A stretch of 64,000 bases of DNA, from contig WNYE01000082.1 in assembly GCA_021396245.1 (NCBI GenBank), forward strand, positions 1-64,000. The letters are read 5' to 3'. Under the pieces are notes generated by a model that made no database searches, was not told where the DNA came from, and saw nothing but the letters and a program-made list of their open reading frames with translations. Position numbers and translations under genes: made by a program. Position 1 is the first letter of the stretch. Each line of letters starts with the position of its first letter. Origin of the DNA: Sporothrix humicola. Lineage: Eukaryota; Ascomycota; Sordariomycetes; Ophiostomatales; Ophiostomataceae. Below, one piece after another: positions 11,296 to 21,334 of the stretch.

Positions 11296-12001
11296 TTCGT
11301 TTTCCTTCTGCTTTCGGCTGTGAGATGGGATTTTGGCGAGACTTGGTTGGTCGAATGCAGGAGAACTTGGACGGGTACTTTCAGCAAGAGTGTACTTGGC
11401 TGGCTGGCCGAGTTATATATTATGATGGCCGGTCCATGTACTTTGCAGGAACAACCACCAGCAATGACCCGTGTAAGTGGCCTGGCATTCCGAGCAAGCA
11501 GTAGCGTTGTGATGTGATTTTGGACAAAAAATGCGCAAAGAGTTTATCCTGCATCTTACCACCATTGATGTTCCCTCGATGCGCCCATCCATATCACAGG
11601 ACATGCAGCAATACAACGGCAGATGATGAAACAAAGGTACAAGAAGCAATCACCCGGTACTATTGCTTATGATGAAATTTGCACGATTCCTATTCAAACA
11701 TCGCCGAGCATGGGTGTCTCGTGGCGAGGCTCGAGTCAGATATGATTTGTCTACTTATCATACTCGGATACATTCTTCAACATATCTGTTCAACATGTTT
11801 TCTTTTTGTTCCACGTGGTTTACATGTCGCTTAATCTAGATCTATGCTACGTAAGTGGATGGGTATGATGTGATTGCTGCCAAGTCGACTCGTAGCTTTT
11901 CTCGCAGTATTCCGTCTTCCGATGGCGGGATATGACATAGTTCTCGGAGGAGGAACCCAGTAATTGGAAAGAAAACAGAAGCCAAAGTATATATCAAGGA
12001 C
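11296..12001. promoter_or_regulatory. Divergent promoter, transporter and DUF1479 gene
   Basis: A 706-bp region between two divergent start codons. A minus-strand TATATAA at 11419-11413 lies about 120 bp before the transporter ATG, and a plus-strand TATATAT at 11988-11994 lies only about 10 bp before the DUF1479 ATG at 12002, close for a TATA box. The arrangement suggests shared control of the two genes. No specific operator could be recognised. Confidence 0.5.
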
Positions 12002-13576
12002 ATGTCTCATCCCAGTCCCGTGTAAGAAAATTCTACACTAAGAAAAACTACCCCTACCCTCATTTTATTTTTCTCTCTTGCCCAACATATCCCTCTTCAG
12101 CTACATCAACTCATTCTTTGCATCAGACAAGAGACGGGCCCTCCGTCACTGGCAATATGTTGAGCCCGGTTGGGAGATAAAGACAACCAATGGCGGGACA
12201 TCTACCCTCGGACAGGACTTTGTCCAACTGAAGATTGATATCTTGAGCAAATATGGCGTCGATAATGTCCGCAAAGCATGGCTGGAAGTTACGTCTGCTC
12301 TCGAGAAAGAGGTTGCTGATATCAAGAAGCAACGGCTCTGGTGTCTGGCCCGAGGTCGAGTTCAACGACATCAAGAAGGAGGCCGTCACCGGCGACATTC
12401 AGAACACAATACGCAAGACTGGCATTGTCACTGTACGCAATGCCTTTCCTCAAGACCAGGCTAAGGAATGGGGCACTCGTTTGGTCGATTATCTCAAAGA
12501 GAATCCCACAACCTTGGAAGGTATACCGCATTCCAATGCTCTTCTCTGTTCACATGGAATGCATCAGGCTAACACCACCAGGCTTCCCAAAAGAGTCGCC
12601 GTGGATGTATCGGTCGTACTGGTCCCCGGTTCAGATAGAAGCCCGATCACACGACAACAGCCTGACTGTGCAAAAATTGTTGAACGAGCTGTGGAACAGC
12701 TACGGAGATGGAGAGACGGCATCGCCATTCCCTCTTTCCTATGCTGACGCCCTCCGTCACCGACAGCCTGGTGGCTTCTCTCCGGTTGTCCAACCGCACA
12801 TTGATGCCGGCAGCCTCGACCGTTGGGCCGATGCCGATTACCGGGCCGTCTACGACAAGATCTTCTCCGGCAAGCCTCTCGAGCACAACTCGTTTGACAT
12901 CAACGCCCGCCGCTCTGCCGTCCAAGATAGATTCCCTGGGCCGCAGCAGTCGTCTGTCCTTCGCACCTTCCAAGGCTGGACGGCTCTCTCGAGACAGGGC
13001 GGTGACTTTGGAAAGAGTGCATTGGCTGTGTTCCCCCACAACCAGCTGGGCATTGCCTACGTTCTCTTGCGGCCATTCTTCCGTCCTCCTGCCGACGGTT
13101 CACTTGACCCTGAACGCTGGGAGCTCGATGTGTCCGACCAGTTCCCTGGCTCAGCCGAGGGCGAGTCTCAGAAAGTGCGACCAAAGACCCACCCGCACCT
13201 GCACCTAGAGGACACTCTGGTTCTGACACCAGAGATCAATCCTGGTGACCTCGTCTTTTGGCACTGCGACACAGTTCATGCAGTGGATCCTAGTCTGGCC
13301 GGACCGGATCCCGCAACAGTGCTGTACATTTCATCCGTGCCGGTGACTGAGCGCAATCTCCAGTATCTCAAAGGACAGCGTGATGCACTGCTTGACAATG
13401 GCAGAACGCCGCCGGATTTCCAGCGCTGGCTGGAGCAGCATGAAGGCGTGGCCAAAGGCTGGAAAGCAGGCCGTGATATCATTCCACCCGCAGCATTCCC
13501 GTCGTTTGGATTGGAGAAGATCCCCGGAGACGGCAAGATTATTTCTAGGGCCAATGAGGTGCTAGATTTCAATTGA
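12002..13576 (+). pseudogene. DUF1479 (YbiU-like) oxygenase, frameshifted
   Basis: DUF1479 proteins have a 2-oxoglutarate/Fe(II)-dioxygenase-like fold; the substrate is not known. Three exons: 12002-12021 (ATG followed by GTAAGA donor), 12101-12520 and 12582-13576. The exon 1 start is inferred because the exon 2 frame has no ATG and the MSHPSPVYIN junction closes the phase. Visible marks are EVADI then EVEFNDI in the N-terminal half, YWSPVQIEARSH, a metal-ligand-like HID in VQPHIDAGSLDRW, and a distal HAVDP after FWHCDTV. The frame shifts by one base near 12330, in the run between ATCAAGAAG and AACGGC. Dropping one base gives a 477-aa protein and correct exon phases. No intron can explain the shift. 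It is either a young pseudogene or a sequencing error. Confidence 0.82.
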
Positions 13577-14120
13577 TTCTTCGAGTGCATTCGTCATGTA
13601 TGTTGAGAGCTGGGAAGAGAGGACGTCGGTCGGGATTCCTGACTAATATGAAATTGCCATATTGGGCAAGCTCGGGAACGTCAGTTCGGGCGGCCCCTGT
13701 CCGACCCCTGTCGGCCCCACATTGGACCCTTGGCTCAGACCTGCCTCTTTTGACGTCACTGCAATTCGCGTCTTGGGAAAATATGGCGTGATGCCACAAC
13801 GGTGCAAGAAACGTCAATAACGAAATATATGGAAGTTTTATTGAATTTTGTACTTTATCACAGCAAATTCGCGCAATACGATTCATGTCTACTTAGTATT
13901 CGTGTAGGATACACAGCCCACGGGCGGGGTTTCCGACCATCTGGAATCCTGCAAAGCACGTGTAGCATCCGGCAAATAAGTTAAGGTTTTTGTAATGGTG
14001 TCCTCACGGGCGAGTCAGAAATCAGACACAGTCATGTGCTTTTATTTTTTTATTTGTTTTTTTTATGTCGTCTATGTTGAGAACGCCAGTTGGCTACCCT
14101 GTCTATGAACCCATCCTCCC
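13577..14120. other. Convergent intergenic region
   Basis: Spacer between the 3' ends of the DUF1479 gene and the DUF1993 gene, AT-rich near 14035-14060. No gene or structured element was recognised. Confidence 0.5.
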
Positions 14121-14660
14121 TTATTCGAAGCCAGGAACGCCAATGAAGTTGGCAATGAAATCAGCCTTGCCAACAGGGACACCCTGCGCACGCAGAATCG
14201 AGTATCCCGTCGACAGGTGGAAGATGAAGTTGGGGACGGCCTGGAACAGCACGGCATCTTTGACCTTGAGCGTGACCGGGTGGTTGCCGCTGGGGTTGAA
14301 TGTGGCCGACTGGCTCTCGGCGCGCTCGTTGGCGACATCGGGAGTGACCTTCTTCAGCAGAGCCAGGGCCGACTGGATGCGAGCATGCAGGTCGGCAATG
14401 GTCTTCTCGCTATCCTCAAAAGCAGGCACATCTTCTCCTGTCAGGTGAATGACGTAGTTGCGGACAGTCTTGGTCGCATTCTGGACCTGGAAGACGAGCG
14501 GAAGCTGGTCGGCAATCAGGCGCGCCGACGGATAGACGGCATCGGCGTCAATTCCGTTGGCCTTTGCATGGGCCTCGGCCTTGTGCAGAACGTGGTCAAA
14601 GGTCTGCAGGCCGCGCGTGAGCACGGGCACGGCAACGTCGTATGTCGAGTAGGTGGCCAT
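14121..14660 (-). CDS. DUF1993 protein (DinB-like fold)
   Basis: Small single-exon protein of 179 aa, the usual length of the fungal DUF1993 family, whose members are helical bundles related to DinB. No biochemical role is established. Seen here: an N-terminal TYDVAVPVLTRGL stretch, ARLIADQLPLVFQVQNA, a GEDVPAFEDSEKTIADL segment and the family-typical C-terminal FHLSTGYSILRAQGVPVGK. The ATG at 14660 is preceded on the minus strand by TATAAAA (14784-14778), about 120 bp upstream, supporting this start. No signal peptide is seen, so it is probably cytosolic. It is the downstream convergent neighbour of the broken DUF1479 gene. Confidence 0.88.
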   Translation of the reverse strand: MATYSTYDVAVPVLTRGLQTFDHVLHKAEAHAKANGIDADAVYPSARLIADQLPLVFQVQNATKTVRNYVIHLTGEDVPAFEDSEKTIADLHARIQSALALLKKVTPDVANERAESQSATFNPSGNHPVTLKVKDAVLFQAVPNFIFHLSTGYSILRAQGVPVGKADFIANFIGVPGFE

Positions 14661-15216
14661 TGTGTGGAAGAGGCTGGTTGTGAAGGTGTGTGGAAGGAGG
14701 AAATTGACAGATGTGAATTGTCTGATGTGGAATCTTTCTCAAAGACACAGGATGAACTTGGAGAGAAATTTTCTTTCTTTTATATGTCGAGACGTTTAAA
14801 CGTGTTTGAAGCGAAAATGCATATGGCGTGACAGAAAGCTATTGACGTAATATTTGGCTTACTAAATGTGCTGTTAGTGTAACTTGTTGCTTTACGTGAC
14901 AGAAAGTGCCATCGTATTACGCGATCTGCGATGTCTCTTAAATAGGAAATTGTCTACTGTATCAACTTTTTTGCCATTCTTTCTCTCACCCAGTATTTTC
15001 ACCGGGCTTCCTTTTTTGTTATTTGCCATTCAGTATTTCTGCACTTTTTTATTCGTATGGTTATGAATCAAAACAAGCCATAATGGCAGAATGGACCAGG
15101 GTCTTTGCATGATCACCATCTAGCAATATCTATACATTTCATGAACGCGCAGTTCTTCATCAGTCATTAACATTTGCAATCATAAGTCTGGTCTAACTTC
15201 CGCCACACGTCTTGTC
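14661..15216. other. Intergenic region
   Basis: Holds the DUF1993 promoter (TATAAAA at 14778-14784, minus strand) and the 3' flank of the large unknown gene. It is AT-rich between 14830 and 15070. Nothing else was recognised. Confidence 0.5.
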
Positions 15217-17232
15217 TTATTGTTTTGCGAGCCACTCCTCTACCAGCTGGATTTTCTCTTGTCCTTTTGTTGGTGTCGGCGATCCGTCGTCCACAGTGTC
15301 TCCATCAGTTTCCATATCTTCTAGATCAAGTTCGGCCTGTACCCAGGGATGATAGTAGATATTCTTCCCGGACTGTTCCATCTCTGATGCCGCCCAGCGG
15401 AAGATGTCTCCAGTGGCTTGTTGACTTGCCTGTTGGTCCAGTGTGAAGTCCAGTGGCCTTGTTGGGTTTGTGGTGGAAATTGAGTGCTCGTATGTTTCAT
15501 GCACACCGCCGTGGATACTACTTGGACCAGAAGATGAAAGTGATGTTGGGCAAGCACGTCCACGGTCTTCATATGGTTCTTTGCCTGATATAGTCCATAT
15601 CCATGACGCGTACTCCCAGATATGGCGATCACAACGCAAATGTGCACGGACAGATGGCTCGACTTCATCCTCGTCCATGGCACCAAAAGGAGGCCAGGGA
15701 CAAAATGGAGGGTTGCGAAACGGATGACTGCAAGGCTCAATTTCGTCGGACACCACATGCCGCAAGCGCCAGATATCTCTGCGTTCTACACGGGAGGGCG
15801 CGGTGCTGCCGGTGGATAAGGTTGTTGTTTGTAAGAGCGGCCCATTCCCACGCATATCCATAAACGATTGCAGTGACCGGGTCCAGACGGCCACTTCTGG
15901 CAATGGTCGGCTTATGGTCGGGGCCTGAAGTGTTGTCAGAAAGCGCGGGATGCCTCGAGCAATGGTTGTAGATGGGCCACATGCAAGTACTCCGTACCAC
16001 AACGGAGCCAGCACCGGGCATCGAAGGGCGAATAAGTGAGCAATTGTCTCAATATCCCCGTCTTGAATCAGCGGCTGGACAATGTCATGGACCGGCCGAA
16101 GCCAGGCACTAACATGGTTGCATGCCACACCCGGTTCCCAGAATATGCTCCACAAGGCCGAGGAAACAAACATGGGATGGCTGCTCAGCGTCAGGGATCG
16201 TGCCAAATTGTCCCTTTGTGAAAGTATAGATGGGGAAGGGGCTGCATCCCGGCTCACTGGACATGAATTCTGCGAGAGTCCACAAGGCCGTGGCAGGACA
16301 ACCTCGGACCGTGACTGGTTCAACAAAGGAAGCACAAGTGCCATGGACAATGAGAGCATAGCTTGGTCGTCGAGACCGTGGAGGGCACAAAATCGAGCCA
16401 GATAATGCAGAGCCAGTTCACTGGAGGGCGGCACATTGCCGTCACTGTCACTCTTTCCACTCTTTGGAGTATCTTCTTGGATGTTCATTCTCGTGTCGCC
16501 TTTGCAGGCCACTGTCCACGGTGGGCGTTTATTGCCCAAAGGGAGCCAACCATGGCCGGGTACTACTAATGCTCGCCACCAGTTTATCTCTGCCGGCGTT
16601 GCTCTTCCGATGCTGATATTGATGTGGCCATCATGACCCTCTGGATCATCCTGATCTGATGGGCGGCATTCCGGGGAAGTGGTGTATTGGACAGCGATGT
16701 TTTGTCGTTCAAGGAGAGCTTTCGACAGAATGTACGTCCATGCAAGAAACAACGGCGCCAATGCATTGGCGGGCTGGTGTGCGAGCGAGAACCGACTCTC
16801 GCGCGACAGAAACCAGAGCGTCGGCCGGCCACTGGGCAGCGACAGCCGCCAGTGGCGTTCGGTTTCTACTCGTGTTATTGTCGCGGACGGTAGATCGCCA
16901 TTGCTATCAGCATCAGCAATGCACCGCTGCCGCCGCCAAGTTGCTCGGCCTGAGATCGCGTGAACATTCTCGAGATCCTGTGGTAATTCTGGAGCAAAGT
17001 GTAGCAACTTCTCGAGGTGGATGCCGCCCAGCTGGAGACCCGTCTTTTGTGCCTCGTGTGCGCGACTCAGCAGAGTGGCCCACTTGCGTTGGCTGCAGCA
17101 TTGTGTCTCCCAGAGCTCATCTTCAGTGGGCACGACGCCGTCGCCGTACTGTCCATTTTTAGAAGCGCTTGTTGTTGCGTCACTTATATCGCTTGTTTCG
17201 CTCTTCGCTGATGCGCAATTACTGGACGGCAT
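15217..17232 (-). CDS. Fungal protein of unknown function, 671 aa
   Basis: A single open frame of 671 codons starting at the ATG at 17232. I do not recognise a named domain. The N-terminal about 35 residues are Ser/Thr-rich and low complexity. Residues about 35-200 contain a SGRATWRRQR-like basic patch and PTLWFLSRESRFSLAHQPANALAPLFLAWTY-type hydrophobic sequence. The middle has ALHGLDDQAMLSLSMALVLPLL. The C-terminal third has the block PFCPWPPFGAMDEDEVEP followed by a Cys/His-containing RCDRHIWEYASWIW. Trp- and Pro-rich blocks separated by variable linkers suggest a globular soluble protein. No signal peptide is obvious. The length of the frame, low-complexity pattern and clean start support a real gene. 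Function unknown. Confidence 0.7.
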   Translation of the reverse strand: MPSSNCASAKSETSDISDATTSASKNGQYGDGVVPTEDELWETQCCSQRKWATLLSRAHEAQKTGLQLGGIHLEKLLHFAPELPQDLENVHAISGRATWRRQRCIADADSNGDLPSATITRVETERHWRLSLPSGRPTLWFLSRESRFSLAHQPANALAPLFLAWTYILSKALLERQNIAVQYTTSPECRPSDQDDPEGHDGHINISIGRATPAEINWWRALVVPGHGWLPLGNKRPPWTVACKGDTRMNIQEDTPKSGKSDSDGNVPPSSELALHYLARFCALHGLDDQAMLSLSMALVLPLLNQSRSEVVLPRPCGLSQNSCPVSRDAAPSPSILSQRDNLARSLTLSSHPMFVSSALWSIFWEPGVACNHVSAWLRPVHDIVQPLIQDGDIETIAHLFALRCPVLAPLWYGVLACGPSTTIARGIPRFLTTLQAPTISRPLPEVAVWTRSLQSFMDMRGNGPLLQTTTLSTGSTAPSRVERRDIWRLRHVVSDEIEPCSHPFRNPPFCPWPPFGAMDEDEVEPSVRAHLRCDRHIWEYASWIWTISGKEPYEDRGRACPTSLSSSGPSSIHGGVHETYEHSISTTNPTRPLDFTLDQQASQQATGDIFRWAASEMEQSGKNIYYHPWVQAELDLEDMETDGDTVDDGSPTPTKGQEKIQLVEEWLAKQ

Positions 17233-17670
17233 GGTCTGTGGTTGTGGTGGATGTACGATGAACGGAATGAGGACGCGGTAAGATTGTTGTATTTATGTTG
17301 GGTGCAGGGTGTTTGTTTTTGCTGTATTATGTAAGCCACCGAAACCCGCATTCAACCACGCTTGTTGGTTTGACCTACCATCTTCGAATCATAAACGACC
17401 TGAATGTTACTCGATAACCATTCGATACATTTTTATGGCATCTGAGCGAGTATTTCTTGGAATTATATATAGCTCATAATTTATGTAACATACCATTTGA
17501 TTTATTTATCATTTTCCATAAAAAAAATATAACGTATTTTGGAACAATTAATTTCTCACATCTTACGAAAATGATCAAATGATTCGGAAAGCAATACAAA
17601 TGGGGCGGCGTGGACATTATTCTACAAGATACGACTCCCACTATTTACCCTCAATACCCAACTCATCACA
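17233..17670. other. Intergenic region
   Basis: Promoter side of the 671-residue gene and 3' flank of the CoA-transferase. It is strongly AT-rich at about 17455-17580. No gene is seen. Confidence 0.5.
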
Positions 17671-19489
17671 CTACTCCATGTGCTTAATATCGTCTGCCAC
17701 GGCAAAGGATGCATCCGTGTTCTTACGGACGTCGTCAACTGTCACACCTGGCGCGAGCTCGGTCAATGTCAAGCCACTGCCGCCCTTGCGGTCAACTTGG
17801 AACACACACAGCTCGGTGATGATTGTGCTGACGACTCGTGCGCCTGTCAGGGGCAGCGAGCAGTCCTGGACAATCTTGGATGAGCCGTCTTTGGCGACGT
17901 GTTCCGTGGCAACGACAATTTTTGTCTTGTCCGGGTTTGACACCAGATCCATGGCACCGCCCATGCCCTTGAAGACCTTGCCCGGAATCATGTAGTTTGC
18001 GAGGTCGCCCGTGGCGCTGACCTGGAGGGCCCCCAGAATCGAGACATCGACATGGCCGCCGCGGATCATGCCAAAAGACTCTGAGCTGTCAAATGTTGAT
18101 GCACCAGGGACCAGCGTGACTGTCTCCTTGCCGGCGTTGACAATATCACTGTGATGTTAGCAGAAGATATGTTGTTGGATTTTGTTGGTAAGGTAACTCA
18201 CGGATCGACTTCTTCTGGCAGTGGATATGGGCCCTGATTGTATTAGCCATGACATAGACCAAAGATGAACAGATCTGCCTGCACGCAAGAGTACTCACCA
18301 TCCCCAGGATACCGTTCTCAGACTGGATCCAGACTTTCTCGTCAGATGGCAAAAACGACGGCGCAAGCGTTGGGATACCGACACCGAGGTTGACGTAGAA
18401 TCCAGGATGGAGCTCCTTTGCAGCACGACGGGCAATGCGGAAACGCTTCTCGACGGCGGCACTTGGCGTTTTGGCAGCTTCTGCTGCGGCACCAGCCTTC
18501 TCCTCGGGCTCTCGTGTCTTGAGAATGTCAATCTTGCTCGGCACAGTCGCCGGAACAATACGATCGACGTAGATGCCAGCGAGGTCAACTTCGCCAGCGT
18601 CAATCTCGCCCAGCTCGACAATGTTCTCGGCCTCGACAATGGTCAACTTGGCTGCCTTGCCCATTAGCGGACCAAATGCTTTTGTCGAGTACCGGAAAAC
18701 ACAGTTGCCAGCACGATCCACCTTGTAGGCACGAAGAATGGCAACGTCGCCGGGCAGAGCAGGCTCCATCAGGAATGTCCGGCCGTCGAAAACGCGTGTC
18801 TCGCGCACACGACCCCTCTCGGCCACGCCGCCATCGGGACTGAGTCGCACCGGGATCTCGCCCTCTTGCAGAAGTGAGTGTGCGCCCGTCGGCGTGAAGA
18901 AAGCCGGGATTCCACTGCCGGCTGCACGGATGCGCTCGGCCAGAGTACCCTGAGGGCACAGTTCGACGGCAATTTTGCCTGTCAGGTACTTCTTCTCGAG
19001 CCCCTTGTTGTTTCCGAGATACGAGATGACTAGGCGGTCGATCTGTCCTGCTTCTGTCAACACGGCAAGGCCGCCCTTTCCCTCGACGCCGGCATTGTTA
19101 GACACCGCTGTGAGAGAATGAAGCGACTCTGGTCCGCGACGGTGGAGGGCCTGGATCAGAGTCTCAGCCACTCCCGACAGGCCGAAACCGGCGCTCAGAA
19201 TAACAGATCCGCTTGGAATGTCGGCAACAGCGTCATCGGCAGTCTTGTAGACTTTGTCGGCTCCACGCGTCGGTGGTGGAACGGCGGCAGAATCTTTTTT
19301 GAAAGTCCGTCGAGCGAACGGAGCGGCGAGCGGTTGGGATGCGCGAGTCGTCGTTGGCCGTGTTGTGGTTGTGAAGCTGGCAGTGCGCAATGTGGCAATT
19401 GTGAGGAGACCCCGCGATGTGGTCATCAATATCGAGCCAATCCTGTGCCGAGGCGTGGCAGCCGCCAGTCTGAGCAGAGCGCGCGCCAT
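17671..19489 (-). CDS. Succinyl-CoA:3-ketoacid CoA-transferase, mitochondrial
   Basis: Transfers CoA from succinyl-CoA to acetoacetate (or a related acid) in the mitochondrial matrix. Three exons on the minus strand: 19489-18299, 18233-18202 (only 32 nt) and 18148-17671, giving 566 aa. The first about 60 residues are rich in Arg, Ser, Thr and Ala with no acidic residue, as in a mitochondrial presequence. The alpha half starts at KVYKTADDAVADIPSGSVI and has the GFGLSGVAETLI and SNNAGVEGKGG motifs. The beta half starts at KRFRIARRAAKELHPGFYVNLGVGIP. The catalytic glutamate sits in QSENGILGM, right at the exon 1/2 junction, followed by GPYPLPEEVDPD across the microexon. The start at 19489 was chosen because upstream residues in the longer frame are not presequence-like. 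Intact. Confidence 0.93.
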
Positions 19490-19899
19490 TTTGTGAGAGA
19501 GTAGTGGTGGCAGTAAGGGGATAAAAGGAAGGAAACAAAAAAGAAAATGTGCAAAACTAATCCTTAAGAAATAAATCAAAAGAAACAAAAGAACGAGGGG
19601 ATGTCGCCATTTGGAGTCGGGGCTATTTCCAGGAATTTCCCGAATTTCCTCCTCATGCAAGCGACGCAGAGTGGCGTCGGATACAACGCAGGAACAACAA
19701 CGGGTACAGGCGCATACAGGCACAGATCCGCTAACAACGGATGCTACCGCCCACATCGGGCTCGGAGTCTTGCTAGCGACGCGTTATCTCAGCCACACAA
19801 AGCCACAGTCAAATTACATGGCAAAAACTTCTTCTTCCACTTACAACTAGACCGCACCAGACCACATCGGGCGCTACATGATCTGTGGAGATCCTCGAT
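19490..19899. other. CoA-transferase upstream region
   Basis: Promoter and leader of the CoA-transferase gene. It runs directly up to the left LTR at 19900, so the retroelement sits within about 410 bp of the start codon. No separate gene is seen. Confidence 0.5.
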
Positions 19900-20018
19900 T
19901 GTTGGGCCATAGGCACAGAAGAAATGTTGCATAGAGAGGAGGCGAGAATGCCAGAATCTGTGGCTCCCGGGCAGGGTTAAATCTATGGCGTTAGGGTCAC
20001 GTGACCCTTAGCTCAACA
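19900..20018 (-). repeat. 3' LTR of the copia element (left copy)
   Basis: 119 bp, TGTTGGGC...CAACA. It differs from the right copy at six positions, all C/T. The 16-bp palindrome AGGGTCACGTGACCCT is at 19993-20008. Confidence 0.92.
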
Positions 20019-20027
20019 CTGCCTTTT
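20019..20027 (-). other. Polypurine-like tract next to 3' LTR
   Basis: Read on the minus strand, AAAAGGCAG directly precedes the LTR end TGTTGAGC. It is in the right place for the plus-strand primer of the element, though short and interrupted by a C. Tentative. Confidence 0.4.
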
Positions 20028-21034
20028 AGCCCTTGCCCGGTGGGCCAATCAGACGGCATCTCCAACTAGCGTTAATCTATATACAAAATAAGATCTTGTT
20101 TTATGTAAAATGAGGCCAAAATGTTAAATCGAAATCTTTTACGATCGGTGCTATTACGTGGTATAAAACAAAAACCTTAGGGGGGAAAATAAATTTTTTA
20201 CGTAATTTCGTAATATTTATTTTATTCGGGCACTGATTTCGATAAGCTTAAGAGGTTAATAAACTTCGTAAATTTGTTACCTTTTAAAGGTTTCGTGAGG
20301 CCGTCAGTTATTATGTTTATGTTGGGTTGATGGTGTATATCGAACTTGTTGGCTTTCGTTTGTTTAATAATTTACTTGTAACGAATGTCGATGTACTTCG
20401 TGCGAGCCTTTTTGTGAAGGTTAAAGTATATAAAGAAGGTATTAATATTATCGGTAAAAAGTAATAGTGGCGGTGTTATTTCGTTGTTTAAATTTAAAAA
20501 GATTTCGTTAACCTATTGTAGGGCTTTGGTAGTAGGTGTAAGGTTAATGAATTTAGCCTTTGTTAACGAAAGGGTGACGAAGGACTGTTTTTTCGTTTTT
20601 TAAAGTACCGGGGCGTTACTTATTATGATTACGAAGGCGCCGGTGGAGCGTTTCGATGGTAGGTTATTTACGAAAACAACATCGGTATAACTGATAAAGT
20701 ATAAAATACCGTTAAAGCGTATATCGAGTGTATAAATCTTAATCGCGTAAGATCTCGTGGCTTTTAAATATCGGAAGAGGTGTTTTAAAAGTTGCTAATA
20801 GGCTAGGGAGGGGCCTCGGTTACTGCCGTAAAGGTAAGAGACGGTGAAAAAGATGTTAGGTCGTAATAATACGGCGAGGTAGTTGACCGAGCCGGTTTGT
20901 TTAATATAAAGGTTATAGTTTAACGTATTGATTTGTTAGACGTTAGGTAAAGTAAAGCTTAAAGGTTATAGGTTATTAATAATGTTGTAGTCGTTATACT
21001 CGAATTTGTAAATGATGTAGTTAACGTAACGTTG

Positions 21035-21334
21035 TTACGTTAAAAAGAGGGTTTTTTTAGCCTTGTTTTTCGTAATATCGTGGGTTAAAAAAGTCTTTGC
21101 ATCGTCTATAGTACGTAATTCGAAATGTTTACTCAAAGTTTCGTTAAAGGCCTTGAGGCGGTGTTTATGTGGACCGGTTATAAGTAAGTTATTAACGTAT
21201 ATAAGTATAAGGTCACCGGTTACGTTATTTTTGAAGAGGTATAAGTCGGAGTTGTAGACGGAGAAGCCGAGGGTTTGCATAAGTGGCGAAATGGTGTTAA
21301 ACCACCACTTTGGGTTGCGTGAAAGGCCATACAA
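21035..21334 (-). pseudogene. Copia reverse transcriptase remnant
   Basis: A 99-codon open stretch on the minus strand is recognisable as the copia reverse transcriptase (RVT_2) core: it begins with the YGL-x-x-P-x-W block, followed by SDLYLF, LILIYV and LLITG. The metal-binding Asp pair after YV reads Asn-Asn, a double G-to-A change on the coding strand as RIP produces, so the catalytic centre is destroyed. Sequence around it is interrupted by many stops. It belongs to the element at 19900-25489. Confidence 0.88.
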
